A DNA stretch of 64,000 nt, taken from positions 186,001-250,000 of the forward strand of contig NZ_CP036524.1 in NCBI RefSeq assembly GCF_008281175.1, read 5' to 3'. The position numbers and the translations under genes are program-made. Source of the stretch: [Clostridium] hylemonae DSM 15053. Its GTDB lineage: Bacteria; Bacillota; Clostridia; Lachnospirales; Lachnospiraceae. Of this stretch, positions 7,502 to 16,225 are shown one piece after another; the first letter of the stretch is position 1, and each line of letters opens with the position of its first letter. The notes under the pieces were generated by a model that did not search any database, was not told the DNA's origin, and was given only the letters and a program-made list of their open reading frames with translations.

Positions 7502-8890
7502 TTACTTGATGAATCCGAAGCAGTTGAGGATTACAACGAGCATCAGAACCGGCACGATCACGGCATAGAGCAGTTTCTGGAACTGTGAAAAGCCGCCGTC
7601 GCGTCCGTTGACGGTGAGTTCTTTTTCGAACTCTTTGAAGCCCCAGACCTTTGCCACGTAGAAACAGGTGAGGAGACAGCCAAGCGGAAGCAGGATGTAT
7701 GCTGTGAAGGTATCCAGCCAGTTGTATATGTTGTAATACGATACTCCGTTCAGATCCAGGAACGGAAGTTCCACACCGCTCAGTATGCCGAAGCCAAGAG
7801 ATACAATGACACCGCCGGCAAAAATAATGAGGGAGGTGATCGTTGTAGATTTTCTGTGTGAAATATGGGCGGTCTCTTCCAGCCACTTGTTCGGTATTTC
7901 AATGATCGTGAACAAGGTGGATAGAGCCGCAAACAGCAGGGCAATGAAGAAGAAGATACCGATGAAGCGCCCGCCCGGCAGTTTGGAGAATATCTGGGTC
8001 ATGACCACGAAGATAAGTGAAGGACCGCTGGATACATCAACGCCTGCTCCAAAAGCAGAAGGAATGATGACGAAGCCTGCAGTCAGCGCGACAACAGTGT
8101 CGCAGACAGCTATCCATATAGAATCTTTTTTGATGTTATTGGACTTTGGAAGACTGGCGCCCAGGGTTACAAAGATACCCCAGCCGATTCCGATGGAGAA
8201 CAGCACCTGCGTAGCGGCGTCGGCAAAAACCTTTACGCTCATTTTGCTGAAATCAGGTACAATATAATACTTCAGGCCTTCCGCTGCATTAGGAGTGGAG
8301 AAAACGGCCCAGATGCCGCATATGACTAACAGGATGAACAAAGCGGGCATAATAAACTTGGTGATCTTTTCTACAAGATTCGTAATACCAAAGAATAACA
8401 GAACGGCTACGACGATCATTATGATCGCGGTATAGATAAGCGGCTCTGCCGTCGCTGATGTGAAACCATTAAAATATACTTGCGTATCGGCGCCGAAATC
8501 TGCCCCTGTTATGTAAGCTACCGCATATTTCAGCACCCAGCCGCCGACGATGACATAGTACATGTCGATCAAAGTCGTACAGAGCATGGCGATCCAGCCG
8601 ATAAACCTGTACTTTTTCTTGACAGCGCCGAACGATGCCGCCACATTAGCCCTTGCGTAGCGTCCGATGGCACTTTCCGCCTTGATAAGAGGGTAACCCA
8701 TAAGCAAAGCCATGATAATATAAACGACAATAAATACACCGCCGCCCCCTCCGTAGGCCAGATACGGAAAACGCCAGATATTGCCAAGTCCGATGGCGGC
8801 CCCGGCAGCGACCATGATGTAACCAAAACGTGAACCCCATTGCGCCTGGTCTTTTGTACTGTTGCCAGTACCAGTCTCATTACTACTCAT
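7502..8890 (-). CDS. Sodium-dependent neurotransmitter:sodium symporter family (LeuT-like) transporter
   Basis: A 462-residue membrane protein of the SLC6/NSS family, which couples Na+ entry to uptake of amino acids or related small amines. The signature GAAIGLGNIWRFPY lies in the first membrane segment, where the unwound helix binds Na+ and substrate in LeuT. About eleven to twelve hydrophobic segments follow. The start at 8890 (MSSNETGTG) has GGAGTG upstream; an upstream in-frame extension to 8977 overlaps the leader hairpin and is unlikely. The substrate cannot be read from the sequence. The gene is alone on its strand and has a promoter and a terminator-like leader hairpin, suggesting attenuation. 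Confidence 0.9.
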   Translation of the reverse strand: MSSNETGTGNSTKDQAQWGSRFGYIMVAAGAAIGLGNIWRFPYLAYGGGGGVFIVVYIIMALLMGYPLIKAESAIGRYARANVAASFGAVKKKYRFIGWIAMLCTTLIDMYYVIVGGWVLKYAVAYITGADFGADTQVYFNGFTSATAEPLIYTAIIMIVVAVLLFFGITNLVEKITKFIMPALFILLVICGIWAVFSTPNAAEGLKYYIVPDFSKMSVKVFADAATQVLFSIGIGWGIFVTLGASLPKSNNIKKDSIWIAVCDTVVALTAGFVIIPSAFGAGVDVSSGPSLIFVVMTQIFSKLPGGRFIGIFFFIALLFAALSTLFTIIEIPNKWLEETAHISHRKSTTITSLIIFAGGVIVSLGFGILSGVELPFLDLNGVSYYNIYNWLDTFTAYILLPLGCLLTCFYVAKVWGFKEFEKELTVNGRDGGFSQFQKLLYAVIVPVLMLVVILNCFGFIK

Positions 8891-8936
8891 AACAACACTC
8901 CAATCTCTACTATATTTGAGAAGTGTTGAATTAAAA

Positions 8937-8972
8937 AAGGATGCGCTCACAGCAGCTGTGAGAGCATCCTTA
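8937..8972 (-). terminator. Terminator-like hairpin in the leader of the sodium symporter gene
   Basis: On the minus strand AAGGATGCTCTCACAG pairs with CTGTGAGCGCATCCTT around a short loop and is followed by a T run. It begins about 15 bases after the predicted transcription start, so transcripts could end before the gene. The stem also contains a six-codon frame (ATG CTC TCA CAG CTG CTG TGA). Confidence 0.6.
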
Positions 8973-8993
8973 CCCAATCCAATCCTCTTTTTT

Positions 8994-9022
8994 AGTATAG
9001 CCTAACAGTATGCAATTGTCAA
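8994..9022 (-). promoter_or_regulatory. Promoter of the sodium symporter gene
   Basis: On the minus strand TTGACA (9017-9022), a 17-base spacer and TATACT (8994-8999): a near-consensus sigma-A promoter about 100 bases before the start codon. Confidence 0.75.
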
Positions 9023-9098
9023 GAATTTATCCATTTCAGAGGGCCTGCGGAGGCCTCTTCGTGTACGGAAAAAGGAACAAAATAAAGCCAAGATTCAC

Positions 9099-9127
9099 TA
9101 GACTTTTACAGGTACTGGGGATATAAT
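9099..9127 (+). promoter_or_regulatory. Promoter of the pyruvate:ferredoxin oxidoreductase gene
   Basis: TAGACT (9099-9104), a 17-base spacer and a perfect TATAAT (9122-9127), 57 bases before the start codon. Confidence 0.55.
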
Positions 9128-9184
9128 GAATGTATACGTCAAGTTATAATAATATGTAGTATATTTTAAGGAGGAACAACAAAA

Positions 9185-12100
9185 ATGGCAAGAAAAATGA
9201 AGACCATGGACGGTAACCAGGCCGCAGCGCATGCGTCATATGCGTATACTGAAGTTGCAGCTATTTACCCGATCACACCGTCATCTGTTATGCCGGAGCA
9301 TGTGGATGAGTGGGCAACCGAAGGGAGAAAGAACATATTTGGACAAACTGTCCAAGTGACAGAGATGCAGTCAGAAGCAGGTGCAGCCGGAGCAGTACAC
9401 GGTTCACTGGCGGCAGGTGCTATGACAACTACATTTACAGCATCTCAGGGATTATTGTTGATGATTCCTAACTTATATAAAGTAGCAGGCGAGCAGCTTC
9501 CGGGTGTATTTAACGTATCCGCCCGTGCGATCGCAAGCCATGCGTTGTCTATTTTCGGTGATCACTCAGACGTTTACGCCTGTCGTCAGACGGGTGCTGC
9601 AATGCTCTGCGAGTCCAGCGTGCAGGAAGTTATGGACCTGACACCGGTTGCTCACTGTGCGGCGCTGAAAGGGAAAATACCGTTCATCAACTTCTTCGAC
9701 GGATTCCGTACATCTCACGAGATTCAGAAGATTGAGACATGGGATTACGAAGACCTGAAAGAACTCGTTGACATGGATGCGATCGATGAATTCAGAAACC
9801 ATGCCCTGAATCCAAATCATCCCTGCCAGAGAGGTTCTGCTCAGAATCCGGACATCTTCTTCCAGGCAAGAGAGGCATGCAACCCATTCTATGATGCAAT
9901 GCCGGCTATCGTGCAGGATTACATGGACAAGGTCAACGAGAAGATCGGAACAGACTACAAGCTCTTCAACTACTACGGAGCAGCAGACGCAGAGAGAGTC
10001 ATCATTGCAATGGGTTCCGCATGTGAGACGATTGAAGAGACAGTAGACTATATGATGGCAGCAGGCGAAAAAGTGGGTGTTGTTAAAGTACGTCTTTACA
10101 GACCGTTCTGTGCACAGGCACTGCTTGACGCTATACCGGAAACAGTTAAGACGATCTCCGTTCTCGACAGGACAAAAGAGCCGGGCGCGTTCGGCGAGCC
10201 GTTATATCTGGATGTAGTTGCCGCATTAAAGGGCACGAAGTTCGATGCGGTTCCTGTATTGTCAGGACGTTACGGACTTGGTTCCAAAGATACGACACCA
10301 GCTCAGATCGTTGCAGTGTTCAACAATACAGAGAAAGCGAAATTTACGATCGGAATCGTGGATGACGTGACAGGTCTCTCTCTCGAGACAGGCGCGCCTC
10401 TTGTTACTACTCCGGAAGGAACGATCAACTGTAAATTCTGGGGACTCGGCGCTGACGGTACAGTCGGTGCGAACAAGAACTCCATCAAGATCATCGGCGA
10501 CAATACAGACATGTACGCGCAGGCTTACTTTGATTATGATTCCAAGAAGTCCGGCGGTGTTACAATGTCACATCTGCGTTTCGGAAAGAAAGCGATCAAG
10601 TCCACATACCTGATCCGTCAGGCAAACTTTGTGGCTTGTCATAATCCTTCATACGTAGATAAATATAATATGGTACAGGAACTGGTCGACGGCGGAACAT
10701 TCCTCCTGAACTGCCCATGGGATATGGAAGGACTTGAGAAGCACCTTCCGGGACAGGTAAAGGCATACATCGCTGACCACAACATTAAGTTCTACACGAT
10801 CGACGGTATCAAGATTGGTAAAGAGATCGGACTTGGCGGACGTATCAATACAGTTCTTCAGTCTGCATTCTTTAAACTTGCTTCCATCATTCCGGAAGAA
10901 GAAGCGATCGACCTTATGAAGAAGGCCGCAAAAGCTACTTACGGAAGAAAAGGCGACAAGATCGTACAGATGAACTACGACGCTATCGACGCAGGCGCTA
11001 AGCAGGTAGTAGAAGTTTCTGTTCCGGACAGCTGGAAGAGCGCGGAAGATGAAGGTCTGTTTACACCGGAAGTTAAGGGCGGAAGAGAAGATGTTGTTGA
11101 TTTTGTCAAGAACATCCAGTCCAAGGTTAACTCTCAGGAAGGAAATTCCCTGCCTGTATCTGCATTCAGCGAGTATGTGGATGGTTCTACACCGTCAGGT
11201 TCTTCTGCATATGAGAAACGTGGTATCGCAGTAGATATCCCGGTTTGGAAGGAAGAGAACTGTATCCAGTGTAACCGCTGTGCATATGTGTGTCCGCACG
11301 CAGTTATCCGTCCGGTCGCACTGACAGAAGATGAACTGGCTAAAGCTCCGGAAGGAACGAAAGCGATCGATATGGTCGGCATGCCGGGAATGAAATTTGC
11401 GATCACTGTATCAGGCTATGACTGTACAGGATGTGGTTCATGTGCTAATGTATGCCCGGGCAAGAAGGGTGAGAAAGCACTTGTCATGGAGAATATGGAA
11501 GCCAACGTAACGGTAAGCCAGGAAAGATTTGACTTTGGAAAAGAGATTCCGGTGAAACCAGAAGTTGTTGCCAAGTTCAAACCGGAGACAGTAAAGGGAA
11601 GCCAGTTCAAACAGCCTCTCCTCGAGTTCTCAGGAGCTTGTGCCGGATGTGGTGAGACACCATATGCGAAGCTGATCACACAGCTGTTCGGCGACAGAAT
11701 GTACATTGCCAATGCGACAGGATGTTCTTCTATCTGGGGTAACTCCTCACCGTCTACACCGTATACGGTAAATGAAAAGGGACAGGGCCCTGCATGGTCT
11801 AACTCTCTGTTTGAAGACAATGCTGAGTTTGGATATGGTATGCTGCTCGCTCAGAAAGCGATCAGAAAGAGACTGAAAGAAAATGTAGAGACTGTGCTTG
11901 CTTCCGATGAGGCGTCAGCAGAGGTGAAGGCAGCATGTCAGGAATATCTGGATACGTTCAACAGCGGAGCGACAAACGGAGATGCTGCTGACAAGCTTGT
12001 TGCAGCATTAGAAGGATGTGACTGCGGGACATGCAGCGATATCGTGAAGAATAAAGACTTCCTCGCAAAGAAATCCCAGTGGGTATTCGGCGGTGACGGA

Positions 12101-12721
12101 TGGGCTTACGATATCGGATTCGGCGGCGTTGACCACGTACTGGCAAGCGGCGAAGACATCAATGTGATGGTATTTGATACAGAAGTTTACTCCAATACAG
12201 GCGGACAGTCTTCCAAGGCTACAAAGACAGGTGCTACAGCACAGTTTGCGGCAGGCGGAAAAGAGACGAAGAAGAAAGACCTTGCCGGTATCGCGATGAG
12301 CTACGGCTATGTATATGTAGCACAGATCGCCATGGGAGCTGATTATAACCAGACTGTAAAAGCGATCGCAGAGGCGGAGGCTTATCCGGGACCGTCACTC
12401 ATCATTGCTTACGCTCCATGTATCAACCATGGAATCAAGATGGGTATGAGCAAAGTTCAGACAGAGGAAGCACTGGCGGTAGAATGCGGATACTGGAACA
12501 ACTTCCGTTTCAATCCTGCAGCTGAAGGAGCTAAATTTACGCTCGACAGCAAGGAACCTACAGGTGATTACCAGGCATTCCTTGACGGAGAAGTTCGTTA
12601 CAACGCTCTGAAGAGAGCTAATCCGGAGAAGGCTGAGAAGCTGTTTGCGAAGAATGAAGCAGAAGCCAAAGAAAGATATGACTATCTGAAGAAGCTCGTA
12701 ACACTTTACGGAGCAGAATAA
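9185..12721 (+). CDS. nifJ: Pyruvate:ferredoxin (flavodoxin) oxidoreductase
   Basis: A 1178-residue single-chain enzyme that oxidises pyruvate and CoA to acetyl-CoA and CO2, passing electrons to ferredoxin; this is the central pyruvate step in clostridia. The N terminus (YPITPSSVMPEHVDEWA) is the pyruvate-binding domain. Two 4Fe-4S motifs lie near residues 692 (CIQCNRC..CP) and 746 (CTGCGSC..CPG). The thiamine diphosphate domain follows, with CAGCGETPYAKL near 820 and GDGWAYDIGFGG near 970. Length matches the usual 1170-1190. AGGAGG at 9170-9175 precedes the ATG. It is monocistronic, with a strong terminator downstream. Codon use is biased, as expected for a highly expressed gene. Confidence 0.97.
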   Translation: MARKMKTMDGNQAAAHASYAYTEVAAIYPITPSSVMPEHVDEWATEGRKNIFGQTVQVTEMQSEAGAAGAVHGSLAAGAMTTTFTASQGLLLMIPNLYKVAGEQLPGVFNVSARAIASHALSIFGDHSDVYACRQTGAAMLCESSVQEVMDLTPVAHCAALKGKIPFINFFDGFRTSHEIQKIETWDYEDLKELVDMDAIDEFRNHALNPNHPCQRGSAQNPDIFFQAREACNPFYDAMPAIVQDYMDKVNEKIGTDYKLFNYYGAADAERVIIAMGSACETIEETVDYMMAAGEKVGVVKVRLYRPFCAQALLDAIPETVKTISVLDRTKEPGAFGEPLYLDVVAALKGTKFDAVPVLSGRYGLGSKDTTPAQIVAVFNNTEKAKFTIGIVDDVTGLSLETGAPLVTTPEGTINCKFWGLGADGTVGANKNSIKIIGDNTDMYAQAYFDYDSKKSGGVTMSHLRFGKKAIKSTYLIRQANFVACHNPSYVDKYNMVQELVDGGTFLLNCPWDMEGLEKHLPGQVKAYIADHNIKFYTIDGIKIGKEIGLGGRINTVLQSAFFKLASIIPEEEAIDLMKKAAKATYGRKGDKIVQMNYDAIDAGAKQVVEVSVPDSWKSAEDEGLFTPEVKGGREDVVDFVKNIQSKVNSQEGNSLPVSAFSEYVDGSTPSGSSAYEKRGIAVDIPVWKEENCIQCNRCAYVCPHAVIRPVALTEDELAKAPEGTKAIDMVGMPGMKFAITVSGYDCTGCGSCANVCPGKKGEKALVMENMEANVTVSQERFDFGKEIPVKPEVVAKFKPETVKGSQFKQPLLEFSGACAGCGETPYAKLITQLFGDRMYIANATGCSSIWGNSSPSTPYTVNEKGQGPAWSNSLFEDNAEFGYGMLLAQKAIRKRLKENVETVLASDEASAEVKAACQEYLDTFNSGATNGDAADKLVAALEGCDCGTCSDIVKNKDFLAKKSQWVFGGDGWAYDIGFGGVDHVLASGEDINVMVFDTEVYSNTGGQSSKATKTGATAQFAAGGKETKKKDLAGIAMSYGYVYVAQIAMGADYNQTVKAIAEAEAYPGPSLIIAYAPCINHGIKMGMSKVQTEEALAVECGYWNNFRFNPAAEGAKFTLDSKEPTGDYQAFLDGEVRYNALKRANPEKAEKLFAKNEAEAKERYDYLKKLVTLYGAE

Positions 12722-12730
12722 GAGAAAGTA

Positions 12731-12793
12731 CGCCGGGCGTTTGGCCCGGCGGATAAAAAGAGGAGGACGGGCCGCGCCTGTCCTCCTCTTTTT
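12731..12793. terminator. Tandem hairpins, two-way terminator
   Basis: A first hairpin (12731-12738 with 12744-12751, CGCCGGGC stem) is followed by a second in which AAAAAGAGGAGGAC (12755-12768) pairs with 12780-12793, flanked by A and T runs on both sides. It serves the reductase gene and the histidine kinase gene, which converge here. Confidence 0.8.
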
Positions 12794-12822
12794 ATAACAT
12801 CTGCATGTGAATGCAGTCATTA

Positions 12823-15702
12823 TCATAATATATTCTGCAGCAGCCGGTATAATTGTTCTGCCTCCACAGGCTTGATCAGATATTCATCGATGCCGGCCTT
12901 GTAGGCCATCTGGCGGTCCTCGTCAAACGCATTGGCAGAGAGGGCGATTACAGGTACTCTTACGGTCCGTTCCTGCTCAAGAAGACGTATTTCAGCGGTT
13001 GCTTCCAGTCCGTCCATGACAGGCATACGGATATCCATAAGGACTGCCTCATAATAACCTTCCGGTTTGCCGGCAAAAGCTTCCACTGCAGCCTGGCCGT
13101 TTTCAGCAGTGTCAACACATGCACCTTCCATCTCAAGAAGAGTCTGTGCGATCTCCCGGTTCAGTTCATTATCCTCCGCAAGAAGGATATGACAGCCTTG
13201 GAAGTTGATATCTGTTTTGGTATCTGCGTTATTCTTGGGTACGTTTATGCGGGACAGCGTATTGCAGAGGTCGGTTTTAAACAGTGGCTTGGATATAAAA
13301 TAATCAGCCCCGGCCGCTCTTGCTTCGCTCTCGATCTCGGTGTAATCATAGGCGCTGATCATAATGATCATTGTATCTCTGCCCACGAGCTTCCGGATCT
13401 GCCTTGTCGTCTCCAGACCGTCCATTTCCGGCATCTTCCAGTCGATAAGCGCCAGTTCATATGCCTGGCTTCCGGCAAGAGACTCTCTGACATATTCTAC
13501 AGCTTTACGTCCCGATGAAGCCCACGTGCACTCTGCGCCGGAGGAATCCAGAATAGCCGCCGCCTGCGTACCGGCACCTTCGTCGTCATCTACGATGAGT
13601 ATGCGCATGCCGTTCAGCAGTTCCTGCTGCTTTCGCTGCTCTTCTTTCCATATTTCGTCTTCCACGAGCCTGAAGGGTATTTCTATAGAGAAGACGGTGC
13701 CTTCCCCAAGCCTGCTTTCCACATTTATAGTTCCGTTCATGAGCTGCACGAGGTTATATACGATGGAAAGGCCGAGCCCTGTGCCTGTCAGGTTGCGGGC
13801 CGTATCTGCGGCTTCCTGCTCAAACGGCTGATAGAGCCGTTTCATAAAATCTTCCGACATCCCTTTGCCGCTGTCCGTCACCTGAAAAGCAAGATAAGAA
13901 TATCCGCAGCGGCGTTTCGACTCTTTTACATGCAGAGTGATCATTCCTCCTGCGGGCGTAAATTTCAGCGAATTTGACAGCAGGTTCATAAGGATCTGGT
14001 TCATTCTGAGTGCGTCTCCGAGATAGTACTGCTGCAGTGAGTCTTCACAGTATACTTCAAATTGGATATTCTTAAATACGGATTGGGAATATACAATTGC
14101 CGTGATGGAATTTATGAGTTCGTGGAGATCAAACTGCTCGTCTGTCAGGGCCATCTTGCCATTCTCTATTTTTGACATGTCAAGTATATCGTTTATGAGA
14201 GAGAGAAGATACCGTGAGGAGTCATCTATTTTTTTAAAACAGTTTACAGATTGATTCCTGTCGTCTATTTTCAGCTGACCGATCGTGCTCATACCTACGA
14301 TCGCATTGATCGGGGTGCGGATATCGTGGGACATTCTGGAGAGAAAATCAGACTTGGCGTTGCTGGCAGCCTTCGCTTCTTCCAGCGCATCCCTGAGCAG
14401 CTGTTCCTGCCGTGCCTGCGCGGCGTGCTGTTCATCCAGCACCCGGAAAAGCATGACGGACAGCGTATCCTGTCCATACGGGTTGTCCACAGCGATGATA
14501 TGTACGGAAAGCCAGTGGTAGTCTCCGTCATCCCCGAGCTGCCTGAACTCGGTAAAGATCTCACGGTTTCCATTTTGGAATTCACTCATGATATGATCTC
14601 TGTCGAAAAGCTCCCGGAATACTTCGCGGTAAGACGGGTAGATCGTCGTATAAGCTTCTTTAACGAGATGATCAAAATTGCTGCCGGATGTATTTTTACA
14701 TATAAAGTTATCAGATATTATTTTATCAAAACTGTTCTTTGTCAGGTTGACATTCAGTATGAGAGGATAACCTGTGAGTACGGCGGCCCGGAGCAGCTGA
14801 TTTTCAAGCAGCTGTTCCCTTTCTTTTTCCAGCTCGAGTCGTTTTGCCTCGGTAATGTCATTAAAGACAGCCTGTATGACTTCCTCGCCGTCTGCGTTTA
14901 AGAGACGGGCCATCGCTACACTTACGAAGCACTGTGAGCCGTCTTTGCGGCGGCCTTCTCTGTCATAATATACAATATCTCCGTCATTTTTCAGAGACTC
15001 TACCTTTGTGCGGTAAAGCTCCCTCTCTTCCTCCAGGACAAAGATGAACGGGTCTTTCACAGAGCTCCAGTATTCGGAACGTGTATAACCGTATATCTCC
15101 CATGCTCTTTTATTAGCGTGTATGATGCGGTGCGATCTGTCAGTCGTAAACTGTATAATTCCGCATGGGACAGTGTTGTAGAGCTGTGTGAGGAAGTTGT
15201 CCTGTCGGCGTATCTCGGAATTTGCCTCTGCCAGTGTCTCCTGAAGATGCCGGTAAGATTCTTTTGCAGCTTCCACCGGAAATAATTCTCCGTCCTGTAT
15301 CGGTTCAAATGGGACAGAATTGTGTATGTGCACGGCTTCCCAGCCGTTCTCTATTCTGCGGTAGACGAAAGAACAGCGCTGATAGACATCCATACTCATC
15401 TCAGAAGTATCAGCAGCTAAAAGATGACTCTGTGCCTCGCAGAGATAGTAATCGTCTCCAAGCGGCATCGCTTCATATTCTTCCTCAGACATCGTGCATG
15501 GAATCATACCGCCGGCGCCTTCGAGAAAAGCTGCGCTGACAGCTTCGCGTCCCTCCGCTTTCTGATGCCTGCCTCCGCCGAGCCAGATGACATCTTCAGC
15601 GAGTGAAGACAGCAGAAGATCCAGGTCATTATTACAGAAATATGTTCTCAATATCTGATCTGAGAGCCGGATGATTTCTTCCTGCTCATTTTTGTTGTTC
15701 AT
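12823..15702 (-). CDS. Hybrid sensor histidine kinase with SnoaL-like N-terminal domain and two receiver domains
   Basis: A 959-residue signalling protein with no membrane segment. Domains in order: a SnoaL/NTF2-like fold (about 5-140, with LAEDVIWLGGG and the closing NGWEAVHIHNSVP), a coiled coil (145-170), a PAS domain (170-290), a second PAS-like region (300-425), HisKA with phospho-acceptor His459 in MSHDIRTP, HATPase (N box NLLSNSLKF near 573; GTGLGLSI near 640), receiver 1 with Asp754 and receiver 2 with Asp890. There is no DNA-binding output and no phosphotransfer domain, so a partner must exist elsewhere. SnoaL-like folds bind small molecules; here it may be the cytosolic ligand sensor, which is inference. 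The start has AAGGAG upstream. Confidence 0.88.
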   Translation of the reverse strand: MNNKNEQEEIIRLSDQILRTYFCNNDLDLLLSSLAEDVIWLGGGRHQKAEGREAVSAAFLEGAGGMIPCTMSEEEYEAMPLGDDYYLCEAQSHLLAADTSEMSMDVYQRCSFVYRRIENGWEAVHIHNSVPFEPIQDGELFPVEAAKESYRHLQETLAEANSEIRRQDNFLTQLYNTVPCGIIQFTTDRSHRIIHANKRAWEIYGYTRSEYWSSVKDPFIFVLEEERELYRTKVESLKNDGDIVYYDREGRRKDGSQCFVSVAMARLLNADGEEVIQAVFNDITEAKRLELEKEREQLLENQLLRAAVLTGYPLILNVNLTKNSFDKIISDNFICKNTSGSNFDHLVKEAYTTIYPSYREVFRELFDRDHIMSEFQNGNREIFTEFRQLGDDGDYHWLSVHIIAVDNPYGQDTLSVMLFRVLDEQHAAQARQEQLLRDALEEAKAASNAKSDFLSRMSHDIRTPINAIVGMSTIGQLKIDDRNQSVNCFKKIDDSSRYLLSLINDILDMSKIENGKMALTDEQFDLHELINSITAIVYSQSVFKNIQFEVYCEDSLQQYYLGDALRMNQILMNLLSNSLKFTPAGGMITLHVKESKRRCGYSYLAFQVTDSGKGMSEDFMKRLYQPFEQEAADTARNLTGTGLGLSIVYNLVQLMNGTINVESRLGEGTVFSIEIPFRLVEDEIWKEEQRKQQELLNGMRILIVDDDEGAGTQAAAILDSSGAECTWASSGRKAVEYVRESLAGSQAYELALIDWKMPEMDGLETTRQIRKLVGRDTMIIMISAYDYTEIESEARAAGADYFISKPLFKTDLCNTLSRINVPKNNADTKTDINFQGCHILLAEDNELNREIAQTLLEMEGACVDTAENGQAAVEAFAGKPEGYYEAVLMDIRMPVMDGLEATAEIRLLEQERTVRVPVIALSANAFDEDRQMAYKAGIDEYLIKPVEAEQLYRLLQNIL

Positions 15703-16225
15703 AATCTTACTCCTTTATCCATACCGATAGATATAATCCTGGATTAAAACAAGTAACCCATTTATATATATTATCATAAAAGTAGAGCGAATACTATTGT
15801 TTTCACCGGGGCCAGGAGGCCCTGAGAAGAAAAGATATGCTAAAAATATATCATTTATTGACAAGCTTCCGTAAAAATGATACAAATGTACTATATGAAT
15901 AATGAACTTGATAGAGGCGCGGTTTTCATCAGTAGCACAGAACGACAGTACGGGAGACTGTTCTGTGTGAAAGGGGAGACTGCCGAAGAATGTGTACATC
16001 CCGTGTGCATATTCTGGGACGTGCGCATAAGATGCCGCGGACTGTCACAAAAGTGGAGCGCTATCAGTGTATAATAAGTACAATATGTATAGAGACATTT
16101 ATTATGCCGTGAATGCGCCTCCCGAGAGCGTTGTTCATGGCGTTTTTGTGATGTGGGGTGTTTGTGGTCTTGCGCATACCTATCACAGGAACTCAGGGAA
16201 AACAAGGGAAGAGAGAGGAAGTAAG
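15703..16225. other. 523-bp divergent intergenic region with a long leader for the antiporter gene
   Basis: It holds the start regions of the histidine kinase (minus) and the NhaC antiporter (plus). A TTGACA/TACAAA promoter at 15858-15886 would give the antiporter a leader of about 330 bases; a second TATAAT sits at 16070-16075. Leader hairpins are visible, such as CACAGAAC (15935-15942) with a GTTCTGTG near 15960-15967. I see no convincing gene and no recognisable riboswitch. Confidence 0.5.
15858..15886 (+). promoter_or_regulatory. Candidate promoter of the NhaC-type antiporter gene
   Basis: TTGACA (15858-15863), a 17-base spacer and TACAAA (15881-15886). The -35 is perfect, the -10 is weak. 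Confidence 0.45.

Noticed and set aside
6595-7588. Several open frames of 60-135 codons in the gap between the protease and the sodium symporter
   Set aside because: They mirror each other across the inverted-repeat arms, have no ribosome sites and unusual composition; best explained as by-products of elements A and B.
14251-14901. Plus-strand open frames of 150-220 codons over the histidine kinase gene
   Set aside because: Antisense shadows of a clear 959-residue protein; no family features or ribosome sites.
15877-16074. 65-codon open frame before the NhaC-type antiporter
   Set aside because: No ribosome site, mixed composition; it lies in the probable leader.
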